64,000 nucleotides of DNA from Thiocapsa rosea (GTDB taxonomy: Bacteria; Pseudomonadota; Gammaproteobacteria; Chromatiales; Chromatiaceae), in the NCBI RefSeq assembly GCF_003634315.1, contig NZ_RBXL01000002.1:62001-126000 (forward strand), written 5' to 3'. How positions within the stretch are numbered: the stretch's first letter is position 1; every line of letters starts with the position of its first letter. Under the pieces are notes generated by a model. The model did not search any database and was not told the origin of the DNA. It saw only the letters and a list, made by a program, of their open reading frames with translations. Below are positions 43,444 to 51,377 of the stretch, piece by piece. The position numbers were made by a program, and so were the translations under genes.

Positions 43444-43998
43444 TCAGCGCTCCGGTTGTTGCACGTGTGGTGCGGTTGACATGGTCTGGGTCGGGGTGGC
43501 TTGGGCGATAGTCCAGTGCCAGACGGCACGGGTTGCCATGCAGTCATGGATGGCGCGGTGGGCATTGCCGGGCCAGACGTAGCCGACATGGGCGGCGGCC
43601 TTGGCGAGGCGCTGCCAGCGCCAGGTGTCGCGGCGGTCGTCCCAGACGCCAAAGGCGCGGGCGAAGGCGAGCATGGCGCAGACCACCTCGCCCGCACCGC
43701 TCAGCAGGTCCGATCCCAGAAATCCGCTGTCGAAGGACGCGTTGTAGATCACCACGCGCGCTCCTGCGATCGCCTCGATAAGACGTGGGCGCAGCTCGGC
43801 TAGGCGTGGTGCGTCGGTGACGGCGGCTGGGGCGATGCCGTTGATCTGTTCGGCCTCCGGCCAAGCGGTCAGCCGCGCCGGCTGCACCAGGCTGTCTAGC
43901 AGGACCGCACCCGAGTCGGCGAGCAAGCCGATCTCGATAATCTCGTCGTGTGCCCGGTTCAGGCCGGTGGTCTCGAGATCCAGATAGACGGTGCGCAT
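43444..43998 (-). CDS. DnaQ-like 3'-5' exonuclease, 184 aa
   Basis: All DEDDh landmarks are visible: VYLDLETTGLN (Asp7, Glu9), the second motif VVIYNASFDSGFLG with Asp, and the third HRAIHDCMATRAVW with His and Asp. A compact enzyme of the RNase T/DnaQ type. A GGAG site precedes the start. It is the intact member of a tandem pair. The copy upstream (44167-44718) has lost all catalytic residues. Plasmid kfrA-linked exonucleases of this type are known, function unclear. Confidence 0.85.
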   Translation of the reverse strand: MRTVYLDLETTGLNRAHDEIIEIGLLADSGAVLLDSLVQPARLTAWPEAEQINGIAPAAVTDAPRLAELRPRLIEAIAGARVVIYNASFDSGFLGSDLLSGAGEVVCAMLAFARAFGVWDDRRDTWRWQRLAKAAAHVGYVWPGNAHRAIHDCMATRAVWHWTIAQATPTQTMSTAPHVQQPER

Positions 43999-44000
43999 GC

Positions 44001-44162
44001 TTAGCTCCTTGCGTTACCGCGATCGCTTCGTAGCTCATCCAACAGGCTGTTCGCAGCACAGCGGCAGCTTTGCTTCGATTGCCAGCTGCTCGCTGGGCGA
44101 TGACGATGATGGGGGGTATGGACCTTAGCGGGCGAGAGGATATTTGGGGAGCGTGTAGACAT
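44001..44162 (-). pseudogene. N-terminal remnant of the 43439 gene (duplicate)
   Basis: Starts ATG at 44162, four bases after the pseudo-exonuclease stop, exactly as in the intact unit. It reads MSTRSPNILSPAKVHTPHHR and is then frame-disrupted against the parent (which has VSTRSPKYPLARLSPAKDDI). Ends at a stop at 44001-44003. It shows that the two-gene unit was duplicated in tandem and that the upstream copy has degraded. Confidence 0.8.
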
Positions 44163-44166
44163 GGTG

Positions 44167-44718
44167 TCAGCCTTCCGGTCGATGCGCGTGCGGTGCTGCG
44201 GGCGTGATCTGGTTCGGGGCGGCTTGGGCGTTGGTCCAGTGCCAGACTGCACGAGTCGCCCGACAGGCCGCGAGGGCGCGGTGAGGCCGGTCGGTCCAGA
44301 CGTGGCCGACGTGTGCTGCGGCCACGCCGAGCGGGGGGCACTGCACGGTGTCCTGCGGAACCGCATACTCGTCCGCGGCCGAGGCGTAGGCCTGCATGGC
44401 GCACCGGACCTCGGCGGCATGCGCGAGTACTTCGTGCAACAAGGGAGCGTGGTCGGCGGCGTTGTAGATCACCACCCGCGCATCCCACACGGCCTCGATG
44501 ATGATTGGGTGTAGTTCGTCGATGAGCGGGGCTTTGGCCACGTCCTCGGGAGCAATCCGGGCGACCCGCCAGACGTCGGGCCAGATCGTCGGAAGGCGCG
44601 GATGCACAAAGCTGTCGAGCAGGATCGCGCCCGCGTCGTCGAGGAGCGCGATCTCCAGGATCTCGTCGCGATCGGGATTCGGGCCGCTGGCCCGGAGGTT
44701 CAGATAACGGGTGCGCAT
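44167..44718 (-). CDS. Catalytically dead DnaQ-like paralogue, 183 aa
   Basis: Clear paralogue of the 43444 gene over its full length (MRTRYLNLRASGPNPDRDEI, DARVVIYNAADHAPLLHEVL, RALAACRATRAVWHWTNAQA), but LDLETTG is LNLRASG, so Asp7 is Asn and Glu9 is Arg. The Asp of NASFD is His, and the HRAIHD box is HRALAA, so all four catalytic acids and the His are gone. Yet the reading frame is open and length is kept. Could be a pseudo-enzyme with a regulatory role, or a young pseudogene not yet broken. Follows KfrA by two bases. Confidence 0.8.
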   Translation of the reverse strand: MRTRYLNLRASGPNPDRDEILEIALLDDAGAILLDSFVHPRLPTIWPDVWRVARIAPEDVAKAPLIDELHPIIIEAVWDARVVIYNAADHAPLLHEVLAHAAEVRCAMQAYASAADEYAVPQDTVQCPPLGVAAAHVGHVWTDRPHRALAACRATRAVWHWTNAQAAPNQITPAAPHAHRPEG

Positions 44719-44720
44719 GC

Positions 44721-45470
44721 TCAGCTTCTCCCCTGTGGTTGTCCGCGTTGCAGCGTCTCGACGAGCGCCAGCAGCTCGTCTGTCCGGGCGGCGCGCTCGG
44801 TGAGGGTGGCGACCTCCACACGCAGGTCCGCGAGTTTCCGCTCTCCCTCCGTGCGCGCCGTCCGCTCGTCCTCCAAAGCCTCTAAGGCGCGGTCGCGCTC
44901 GATCGCGAGCGCCTGCGCCCGGCCGGCCTGAGCCGTCACTTCCGCGGCTTGGCGCTGGGCTTCCTGCAGCTCGATCGTCTGCTGCTCGATGCGTGCCTTG
45001 CGTTCGCTGGCGACGGCGCGGGCCTCCTTCACCTCGGCTCGCGTGCCCTCGTGCGCGCTCCGCTCGGCGTCGAGCGTTTCGTGAACCTGCTGGATCTCTG
45101 TCTTGGCCGCCTCGAGCTCGCCGTCTAGGCGGTTGATCTCGGCGAGCATCTCGGCGCGCTCGCGCTCGATCTCCTTGCGGGCGCTCGCCATCGCCTCGCG
45201 CTCCCCATCCAACTGTTCCTGCGCGGCCTTCCAGGCGGCGACCCAGACCCCGCGCATCGCCGTCTCGACGGACGTCGGCATGGGCGGTGAGGCCGAGCGA
45301 TCCAGCTCGGTCCGTGCCTCGCGCCATTGGCTCAACCATTTCGAGATGTTGTTTGGACTACCGCCGCCGAGTCGCGTGCGGATGCTCACCACGGTGGGTG
45401 ACATGCCTTCCGAGACCAGCGCGTCGGCGGCTTCGTGGACCTGCTCGGAGGTGATACCGGGACGTCCCAT
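44721..45470 (-). CDS. kfrA: KfrA-like DNA-binding coiled-coil protein, 249 aa
   Basis: N-terminal DNA-binding domain MGRPGITSEQVHEAADALVS and RTRLGGGSPNNISKWLSQWR, followed by a very long charged coiled coil (residues 70-240). This is the plasmid KfrA architecture (KfrA_N domain plus alpha-helical tail). KfrA proteins bind operator repeats upstream of their own gene, autoregulate and help segregation or nucleoid-like organisation of plasmids. The promoter at 45531-45558 overlaps AT-rich repeats. Two genes follow in the same direction. Confidence 0.9.
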   Translation of the reverse strand: MGRPGITSEQVHEAADALVSEGMSPTVVSIRTRLGGGSPNNISKWLSQWREARTELDRSASPPMPTSVETAMRGVWVAAWKAAQEQLDGEREAMASARKEIERERAEMLAEINRLDGELEAAKTEIQQVHETLDAERSAHEGTRAEVKEARAVASERKARIEQQTIELQEAQRQAAEVTAQAGRAQALAIERDRALEALEDERTARTEGERKLADLRVEVATLTERAARTDELLALVETLQRGQPQGRS

Positions 45471-45530
45471 GACGTGACTCCGTCGGTGGTGGATCGGATC
45501 CGGCGGTGGAGTGTCGCCGTGACTAACTTA

Positions 45531-45558
45531 ATAATACTTAATTAACACAATATGTAAA
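45531..45558 (-). promoter_or_regulatory. kfrA promoter with AT-rich operator
   Basis: On the minus strand TTTACA (45558-45553) and TATTAT (45536-45531) are 16 bases apart. The surrounding 45520-45575 is AT-rich with TTAATTAA and overlapping TTAA repeats, which is where KfrA proteins bind. It contrasts with the GC-rich genes around it. Confidence 0.6.
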
Positions 45559-45656
45559 GTTAAGATATTAGCAGGTCATGGGCCGGGAACGGCCACCGCT
45601 CCGCGTGCGGATGCGCGAGAATGCGGGGACCGTCGAAATTGCAGGAGGCCAACGCG

Positions 45657-45869
45657 ATGAACCCTAATCTCGGCCCGGTCGGGCGCCGATGGCTGCACGA
45701 GGGCCGGCACGGCGAGGCCTGCGCGCGTCAGGTTCCGCCGGCGCTGAACCTCTATAAATGGCGTGACTGGTCGGTGGACATGGGACAGGTCTGTGGGCTG
45801 TCGGACGAGCACTCGGAAGAGGCGCTCTCAATGCTCATGGATTACCGGATGCAAGCCGATGGCGATTGA
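45657..45869 (+). CDS. Small hypothetical protein, 70 aa
   Basis: Start at MNPNLGPVGRRWLHEGRHGE with AGGAGG ten bases before it. Contains YKWRDWSVDMGQVCGLSDEH. Soluble and charged, no known family. Its end overlaps the start of the deaminase gene by eleven bases, so the two are probably co-transcribed. Confidence 0.6.
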   Translation: MNPNLGPVGRRWLHEGRHGEACARQVPPALNLYKWRDWSVDMGQVCGLSDEHSEEALSMLMDYRMQADGD

Positions 45870-46395
45870 TGTGGGTGGACCGTCCGAGCTTACGGCTGGA
45901 AACCGCGGGGATGCCGCGGGGTCATCCGTTCACGTGCGCTTCATGCGGCGCGCCATCGCGCTGGCCCGTCGGGGTTCGACAGCAGGCGACGGCGGGCCTT
46001 TCGGTGCCGTGATCGTGCGTGACGGGCGCATCATCGGGGAGGGCTGGAATCGGGTCATCGCCACCCGGGATCCAACCGCGCATGGCGAGATGGTCGCGAT
46101 CCGCGATGCGTGCAGGCGGATCGGGAACATCAGCCTGGAGGGGAGCGTGCTCTACACCAGCGGCCAGCCCTGTCCGATGTGCCTCGGTGCGATCTACTGG
46201 GCGCGGATCGAGCGCGTGTTCTACGGGTTCAGCATCCAGGATGCGGCCGGCATCGGCTTCGATGACCATTTCATCCATGAGCAGCTGGCAAGGCCGCCGG
46301 AGCAGCGTGCGATCCCCGAGATTCCGCTGCTGCGGGCGGAGGCACTCGAAATCCTCGAAGCCTTCGCCGCCGATCCGGGGCGGGTGCGTTACTGA
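45859..46395 (+). CDS. Nucleoside/guanine deaminase (CDA fold), 178 aa
   Basis: The deaminase zinc site is intact: TAHGEMVAIRDACR has the His-Glu and LYTSGQPCPMCLGAIYWARI the two Cys. VYYGFSIQDAAGIGFDDHF-like residues follow, resembling guanine deaminases (GuaD type) more than tRNA A34 deaminases. Starts at 45859 (MAIDVGGPSELTAG) with a 30-residue variable N-terminus. Would deaminate a purine in the cytosol. Confidence 0.85.
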   Translation: MAIDVGGPSELTAGNRGDAAGSSVHVRFMRRAIALARRGSTAGDGGPFGAVIVRDGRIIGEGWNRVIATRDPTAHGEMVAIRDACRRIGNISLEGSVLYTSGQPCPMCLGAIYWARIERVFYGFSIQDAAGIGFDDHFIHEQLARPPEQRAIPEIPLLRAEALEILEAFAADPGRVRY

Positions 46396-46444
46396 GGTTG
46401 GCGTTCTGCACGACGCGCCGGGCGATCCCTCACGATGACGACGG

Positions 46445-46467
46445 CGCCCGAAATTGGCACCTTTCGG
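46445..46467. promoter_or_regulatory. Stray inverted-iteron motif before the nitroreductase
   Basis: CGCCCGAAATTGGCACCTTTCGG is nearly identical to the motif at 36383-36406 inside the origin. It lies 20 bases before the oxidoreductase start codon, so the replication initiator or a related protein could bind and regulate that gene. Confidence 0.6.
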
Positions 46468-46486
46468 CTCGATTCGAGGATCGACC

Positions 46487-47461
46487 ATGACTGACTACCC
46501 CGATGCGCGACAGCTTGAGCTGGTGAGTCACGCCATCCTGGCGCCCTCCAGTCACAACACCCAATGCTGGCTGTTCCGGTTGGGTCCGGATTGCATCGAG
46601 ATCTTGCCCGAGCGTGAGCGCCGCTGTCCGGTCGTGGATCCGGATGATCACCATCTCTTCGTCAGCTTGGGCTGTGCAGCCGAGAATCTGCTGCAGGCAG
46701 CGCCGGCATCGGGATTGCGGGGCGAGGCGAGGTTCCGGGCCGACGCGGGCGGATCGGTGGCGGTGGCGTTGAAGGCGGGACCTGTGGAGCGTTCCGCGCT
46801 GTTCGAGGCCATCGCGACCCGCCAGTCGACCCGCTGCGTCTACGATGGCCGCCCGCTGTCGAGCAAGGAGCTGGGCGCTTTGGAGGTGGCCGGGAGCGGC
46901 GCGGGCGTGCGGGTGGTGCTGCTCACCGACCGGGCGCCGATGGAGCGCCTGCTGGAGCTGGTGGTCGAGGGCAACCGCGCCCAACTGAACGATCCGGCCT
47001 TCGTCCGCGAGCTGAAGCACTGGGTCCGGTTCAATGCCCGGCAGGCGAAGGCGACGGGGGACGGGCTGTTCGCGGCTTGCGCCGGCAACCCGAGCCTCCC
47101 GGCGTGGCTCGGGGGCCTGCTGTTCGAGCGTCTGGTCTCGGCCGAGGCCGAGAATGCGAAGACGGTGCGCCAGGTGCGCAGTTCCGCGGGGCTTGCGGTG
47201 TTCGTGTCGGATGTGGATGCGCCGGCGCATTGGATCGAGGCCGGCCGTGCTTTTGAGCGCTTTGCCTTGCAGGCGACGGTGCTCGGGGTGCGCACGGCCC
47301 ATCTGAACCAGCCGCTCGAGGTGCCCGCCCTGCGGTCGGAGTTGGCCGCCGCGATCGGGCTCGACCGGGGGCGGCCGGATCTCCTGGTGCGTTTTGGTCG
47401 CGGGCCATTGATGCCGCGTTCCTTCAGACGTCCCGCGAATCATGTGGTCGTGACGGCGTGA
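46487..47461 (+). CDS. Acg-family nitroreductase-fold protein, 324 aa
   Basis: YPDARQLELVSHAILAPSSH and NTQCWLFRLGPDCIEILPER form the first half-domain, ATRQSTRCVYDGRPLSSKEL the second, and the C-terminal RPDLLVRFGRGPLMPRSFRR completes the Acg pattern, a divergent double nitroreductase domain that usually binds flavin, linked in Mycobacterium to dormancy. An earlier ATG at 46454 is rejected since the MTDYP start matches the family. No operon partner. Confidence 0.85.
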   Translation: MTDYPDARQLELVSHAILAPSSHNTQCWLFRLGPDCIEILPERERRCPVVDPDDHHLFVSLGCAAENLLQAAPASGLRGEARFRADAGGSVAVALKAGPVERSALFEAIATRQSTRCVYDGRPLSSKELGALEVAGSGAGVRVVLLTDRAPMERLLELVVEGNRAQLNDPAFVRELKHWVRFNARQAKATGDGLFAACAGNPSLPAWLGGLLFERLVSAEAENAKTVRQVRSSAGLAVFVSDVDAPAHWIEAGRAFERFALQATVLGVRTAHLNQPLEVPALRSELAAAIGLDRGRPDLLVRFGRGPLMPRSFRRPANHVVVTA

Positions 47462-47762
47462 CGTGGCAGGCCGTTGACCGGCGGATGCCGTTTGGGTCCA
47501 TCGGCGCATGCACCGGGGGCAGCGTGTGGCCGCTGCAGGGGCGGGATCCGACGCGTGCCGAATGGACAGTGATCGGCCGAATGGTCTGGATTCCGGTCCG
47601 GACTCAACCCAGATGGGCTTGTTGAAAAGGATCGTTTGGCGCGGTATCGAAGTGCTTGCCGACAAAGTGGGCCGTGAAAAGGTGAGCTTGATCGTCAGCC
47701 TTTCGTCAGAACGCATCGACTATCTTGACCTCCGAACCCCACAGAACCGAGGAGACACCCCG
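47462..47762. other. Intergenic region with an open upstream frame
   Basis: An in-frame segment upstream of the next gene (MGLLKRIVWRGIEVLADKVG, REKVSLIVSLSS) has coding-like composition and could be a small separate gene or an N-terminal extension. The strong GGAGAC site before 47763 argues for the latter start. I leave it unassigned. Confidence 0.35.
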
Positions 47763-48044
47763 ATGAAGAACTCACGCATCCCGGCCATGACTCTGGCCTT
47801 CTCCGCCCTCGCCTTTTCGCTCGGCGCCGTGGCCGACGACGACTTCTACGGCATCGTCGAGAGTCGACCGTTGGACGGCGATGTCGGTGAATGGGTCATC
47901 GGCGGAAGGACCTTTACAGCGACCGTCGCGACCGAGATCGACACCGACGACGGTCCGCTCGACGTCGGCGCGTGCGCCTCCGTGGACACGGAAGGCGAGC
48001 GCGTGGAGGAGATCGAGAGCGAGCCGGCGGGCAAGTGCCCATGA
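47763..48044 (+). CDS. Small secreted protein, 93 aa
   Basis: MKNSRIPAMTLAFSALAFSL is a signal peptide. The mature part (DFYGIVESRPLDGDVGEWVI, GGRTFTATVATEIDTDDGPL) resembles DUF5666-like beta-rich small periplasmic domains. GGAGAC precedes the start. The next gene begins 31 bases later. Confidence 0.65.
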   Translation: MKNSRIPAMTLAFSALAFSLGAVADDDFYGIVESRPLDGDVGEWVIGGRTFTATVATEIDTDDGPLDVGACASVDTEGERVEEIESEPAGKCP

Positions 48045-48075
48045 ACGAATCGGAACGAAAGGCGAGGACCCCGGC

Positions 48076-48729
48076 ATGATCGACGCGAAGCGTTTGCTCG
48101 ATGAGTTGGTGGGCAGCGGCGTGGCGGGTGGCCTGGCCGGCGGTCTCGCCGGGGGGACGCTGGCCGGACTGCTGAGCGGGAAGTCGGGCAAGAAGGCCCG
48201 CAAGCTCGCCGGCTCTGCAGTGAAGCTGGGCGGGGTGGCCCTGGTCGGCGGGTTGGCGTACAAGGCGTGGCAAAGCTATCAACAAGGCCAGCAGCCGGGC
48301 GCACCGACGGCGATCGAGCCGCCTCCGAGCGGGAGTGCCTTCCTGCCGGCGCCAGGCGATCCGCAAGCCGACACGGCGCTCGGTATGCTGCTGGCACGCG
48401 CCATGATCGCGGCGGCCAAGGCCGATGGTCAGATCGATGTCCAGGAGACCCAGTCCATCCTCGGCCGGATCAATGGCCTCGCCCTGCCGGCCGAGGACAA
48501 GGCGTTCCTGTTCGAGGAGTACGGTCGCCCGCTGGACATTGCCGGGCTGGCAGCGACGGTGCGCACGCCCGAGCAGGCAGCCGAGGTCTATACCGCATCA
48601 ATTCTGATGGTCGACCCGCCCTCGCCCCCGGAGCGCATCTATCTGGATGCTCTCGCCTCAGCGCTTGGGCTCGACGGCGCGCTGGCGGGACAGATCGAGG
48701 CTACGGTGGCCGCCAGTCGCGCGGGGTAA
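48076..48729 (+). CDS. DUF533 (TerB-like) membrane-associated protein, 217 aa
   Basis: MIDAKRLLDELVGSGVAGGL and AGGLAGGTLAGLLSGKSGKK form a Gly-rich hydrophobic N-region, followed by a Pro linker and the TerB-like helical domain (ARAMIAAAKADGQIDVQETQ, AEDKAFLFEEYGRPLDIAGL). DUF533 proteins are widespread in Gram-negatives and their role is unknown. Length is normal. It is followed by a strong palindrome that may end the transcript. Confidence 0.85.
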   Translation: MIDAKRLLDELVGSGVAGGLAGGLAGGTLAGLLSGKSGKKARKLAGSAVKLGGVALVGGLAYKAWQSYQQGQQPGAPTAIEPPPSGSAFLPAPGDPQADTALGMLLARAMIAAAKADGQIDVQETQSILGRINGLALPAEDKAFLFEEYGRPLDIAGLAATVRTPEQAAEVYTASILMVDPPSPPERIYLDALASALGLDGALAGQIEATVAASRAG

Positions 48730-48738
48730 GCGACGGAT

Positions 48739-48760
48739 GCGACAGGTCAGGACCTGTCGC
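48739..48760 (+). terminator. 22-bp palindrome after DUF533, probable terminator
   Basis: GCGACAGGTC and GACCTGTCGC are separated by AG, a perfect 10-bp hairpin just after the stop codon. No T-run. Confidence 0.55.
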
Positions 48761-48826
48761 ATCCCGAATGGACAATGACCCGAGGGACCGGGCGGTGTTC
48801 GGTCCGTGTGAGACAGGGAGAACACG

Positions 48827-49204
48827 ATGGGCTTGATGAACGGACTGCTCGGCAACGCCTCGAAGGTCGATGCCGAGAAGGCGAACAGCGATTACGCGAA
48901 GATCCTCGGCAACGGCGAGCAGATCGAGCACGCCTACCGGTTGGTACGCGATGCCGTCCTCTTCACCAACCGCCGGCTGATCCTGATCGACAAGCAGGGG
49001 ATGACCGGCAAGAAGGTCGAATATCTCTCGATCCCCTACAAGAGCGTGGTGCGCTTCGCAGTGGAGTCGGCGGGGCATTTCGATCTGGAGGCCGAGCTCA
49101 AGCTCTGGACCTCGGGGATGTCCACACCGATCCAGAAGACCTTCAGCAAGGCGGTCGACATCTACGAGGTGCAGGCGTTGTTGGCGGAGTATGTGGGGCG
49201 CTGA
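48827..49204 (+). CDS. PH-domain (bacterial) protein, 125 aa
   Basis: MGLMNGLLGNASKVDAEKAN then LGNGEQIEHAYRLVRDAVLF, FTNRRLILIDKQGMTGKKVE and YLSIPYKSVVRFAVESAGHF: the pattern of a bacterial PH domain (bPH/PH_6). Such domains bind membranes or proteins. A GGAGAA site precedes the start. Stand-alone. Confidence 0.8.
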   Translation: MGLMNGLLGNASKVDAEKANSDYAKILGNGEQIEHAYRLVRDAVLFTNRRLILIDKQGMTGKKVEYLSIPYKSVVRFAVESAGHFDLEAELKLWTSGMSTPIQKTFSKAVDIYEVQALLAEYVGR

Positions 49205-49371
49205 GCGTCGGGTGTCGGGTGCACGACGGGTCGCCCGCGGATCCCGCGTGAGCGGCATTTCACATCCGTGGCCTGCCGGTGAGATCGATACCCCGACGTC
49301 CCGCAGCGCTCGTTGGCTCCGGGAAGGCAAACGATCGGGAGTTATCGGCTCGACCTTGAGCGGAGAACGAT

Positions 49372-49491
49372 ATGCTCGGTGAGGTGATCCGGACCGAGCG
49401 TCTAATCCTGCGGCCGGTCCGTCCGATTGACCGCCCGGGGCTCGGGTGCGCTATGCTCCCTGGGTATGAACCCTGCGACCTACACACCTGA
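49372..49491 (+). pseudogene. N-terminal fragment of a GNAT acetyltransferase gene
   Basis: MLGEVIRTERLILRPVRPID is the start of many RimJ/RimL-type GNAT proteins (IxTERLxLRPxxxxD). The frame ends after 39 codons. Its 3' end overlaps the start of dprA, so the rest was probably lost when the DprA pair was inserted. Confidence 0.6.
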
Positions 49492-50158
49492 CCAGCTTCT
49501 GGGCCCGCTAAATGCGGTCGAGCGCGAGCATGCGCCCGAGCATCTCTATGTCGCGGGCGATCTCGGGATCCTGCAGACGGGTGCGCGCGTGGCCATCGTC
49601 GGGGCGCGGCAGGCCTCGCCGGCGGGGCTGGCGCGTGCGCGCAAGCTCGCCGGTCGGCTCGTGCGCGAGGGTGCCGTGGTGGTCAGTGGTCTGGCGCTTG
49701 GGATCGACACCGCTGCGCATACCGCGGCGATCGAGGCGGGCGGGCGGACCATCGCCGTGATCGGTACCCCGCTGGAACGTGCCTACCCGCGACAGAACGA
49801 GCTGCTCCAAGCGCGCATTGCGGCGGATCACCTGCTGGTTTCTCAGTTCCCGCCGGGGACCAAGACCCAGCGGTTCCATTTCCCTCACCGTAACCGCACG
49901 ATGGCGCTGATCTCGGACGCGACCGTGATCATCGAAGCCGGCGAAACGAGCGGGTCGCTCTCCCAAGGCTGGGAAGCGCTACGCCTGGGGCGGCTGCTCT
50001 ACATCACCCATGCGGTGGCCAGCGACCCGACCTTGAAGTGGCCGGCATCGATGCTGGACTATGGCGCGCGGATCCTGAGCAACGATACGCTGGACGATTT
50101 CCTCGAAGCCCTGCCGCCGCGCGTTCCCGACCCACTCGATGTCGCAGTTCCCTTCTGA
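49466..50158 (+). CDS. DprA/Smf-like SLOG protein, 230 aa
   Basis: Rossmann-like DprA domain: ARVAIVGARQASPAGLARAR with the GAR turn, then EGAVVVSGLALGIDTAAHTA, TIAVIGTPLERAYPRQNELL and FHFPHRNRTMALISDATVII, EAGETSGSLSQGWEALRLGR. The strongly conserved G(S/R)R, SGLAxGID, RNR and E(A)xxxSGS blocks of DprA are all here, but the protein lacks the C-terminal winged helix and N-terminal extension of canonical DprA. It is coupled to a phosphoribosyltransferase gene with a 20-base overlap. Its role probably differs from competence. Confidence 0.85.
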   Translation: MNPATYTPDQLLGPLNAVEREHAPEHLYVAGDLGILQTGARVAIVGARQASPAGLARARKLAGRLVREGAVVVSGLALGIDTAAHTAAIEAGGRTIAVIGTPLERAYPRQNELLQARIAADHLLVSQFPPGTKTQRFHFPHRNRTMALISDATVIIEAGETSGSLSQGWEALRLGRLLYITHAVASDPTLKWPASMLDYGARILSNDTLDDFLEALPPRVPDPLDVAVPF

Positions 50159-50792
50159 GGTCGCGTTCGGCGCACTACTTCAATACGCGGTTCGCGGTCA
50201 GAGTCCCCTGTCCCGGCGCTCTCGGGATGTGCGTACGGCGATCAAGACCAATGGCGTCCTCGGTAGCGTGGCGGTGATCGCGCATGCCGCAGTGCGCGCC
50301 AAGGAGAACCTCGAAGCCGACGGTTGTCTCTCCCGGCTTCTGGGGCCGGATGTGACCCTGGTGCCGATGCCCCGAAGTTCACTGATCAAGGAAGGCTCGT
50401 TATGGCCCGCACGGGTGATCTGCGAGGCGCTGCGAGCCTGCGGAATCGGTGATGAGATCTTGCCGTGCTTGAGCCGGGCCGAGGCAATCGGCAAAGCGGC
50501 ATTTGCGGCTTCGGATCGACGACCCGACCCTCCCGATCATTACCGCACGATCCGAGTCGAGTCGGTCAGGCCGCTTGATTCCCCGACTGCCCTGGTGCTC
50601 GTTGACGACATCGTGACCCGCGGGTCGTCCTTTGTCGGTGTCCTGCCCCACCTGACCGCGACTTTTCCGGGCACCCCGATCCATTGCTTCGCGCTTTTGC
50701 GCACCATCAGCCAGGGTGACATTGAGTCGATCTTGGACCCGGTCGCGGGTCGAATCACCTATCGTGCAGGTCACCTGCATCGCGACCCCTAA
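50139..50792 (+). CDS. ComF-like phosphoribosyltransferase-fold protein, 217 aa
   Basis: The PRPP-binding loop is TALVLVDDIVTRGSSFVGVL, which is the PRTase hallmark DDxxTxGxS. VTLVPMPRSSLIKEGSLWPA and EAIGKAAFAASDRRPDPPDH resemble ComF/GntX. The Cys zinc-finger of true ComF is lacking. The start overlaps the dprA end by 20 bases, so the two proteins are made together. PRTase plus SLOG pairs have been proposed as immunity modules by comparative genomics. I treat function here as unproven. Confidence 0.85.
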   Translation: MSQFPSEVAFGALLQYAVRGQSPLSRRSRDVRTAIKTNGVLGSVAVIAHAAVRAKENLEADGCLSRLLGPDVTLVPMPRSSLIKEGSLWPARVICEALRACGIGDEILPCLSRAEAIGKAAFAASDRRPDPPDHYRTIRVESVRPLDSPTALVLVDDIVTRGSSFVGVLPHLTATFPGTPIHCFALLRTISQGDIESILDPVAGRITYRAGHLHRDP

Positions 50793-50810
50793 AGCCCGTC
50801 CGTCTCGGCT

Positions 50811-50858
50811 TGGTCCGACCACCCCCGCATGCGCTATCATGACTGGACGTTTATACAG
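50811..50858 (+). promoter_or_regulatory. SOS promoter with LexA box for the umuDC cluster
   Basis: TTGGTC (50811-50816) and TATCAT (50835-50840) are 18 bases apart. CTG-N10-CAG at 50843-50858 (CTGGACGTTTATACAG) matches the gammaproteobacterial LexA box CTGTN8ACAG in its essential CTG/CAG ends. The box covers the expected start site, 80 bases before umuD, so LexA would repress the umuD-HD-umuC unit. Confidence 0.8.
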
Positions 50859-50938
50859 CTCCGGTCATCCGTCATGCCTCGATCCGATGTTGTCGTCCGT
50901 GCCGTAAGCTCAGCGCGGTTTGATCCGGTGCGTTCGGC

Positions 50939-51364
50939 ATGCCGATGATCATGCACGCCTGCACCCTCGCTCCGCTCCCCTGCCCGCTTCCGCTCTTCGG
51001 CGCGCGTATCCCGGCCGGTTTCCCCTCCCCGGCCGACGACGATCTGGAAGGCACCATCGATCTGAACGAGCAGTTGATCCGGCATCCGGCGGCGACCTTC
51101 TTCCTGCGGGTGCAGGGGGATTCCATGACCGGTGCGGGGATCCGCGACGGCGATCTGCTGGTGGTGGATCGCGCGCGCGAGGCCAAGTCCGGGTCGATCG
51201 TGGTGGCCGCTGTCGACGGTGAGCTGACCTTGAAGCGCCTGAAGATCGAGGGTGAACGGGTCTGGCTGGTGCCCGAGCATCCGGACTATGCGCCGCTGGA
51301 GATTCAGGGCGAGATGGGGCTGGTGGTCTGGGGCGTGGTCGCCCACGTGGTGCATTCGTTCTGA
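50939..51364 (+). CDS. umuD: UmuD, S24 autoprotease, 141 aa
   Basis: Cleavage site region FGARIPAGFPSPADDD has the Ala-Gly, QGDSMTGAGIRDGDLLVVD supplies the nucleophilic Ser, and GELTLKRLKIEGERVWLVPE the general-base Lys. An intact UmuD that would cut itself with RecA filament to form UmuD'. Three in-frame ATGs (50939, 50945, 50951) compete. An SOS box lies upstream. The HD gene and umuC follow. Confidence 0.9.
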   Translation: MPMIMHACTLAPLPCPLPLFGARIPAGFPSPADDDLEGTIDLNEQLIRHPAATFFLRVQGDSMTGAGIRDGDLLVVDRAREAKSGSIVVAAVDGELTLKRLKIEGERVWLVPEHPDYAPLEIQGEMGLVVWGVVAHVVHSF

Positions 51365-51377
51365 GCCGCGCGCGGGT

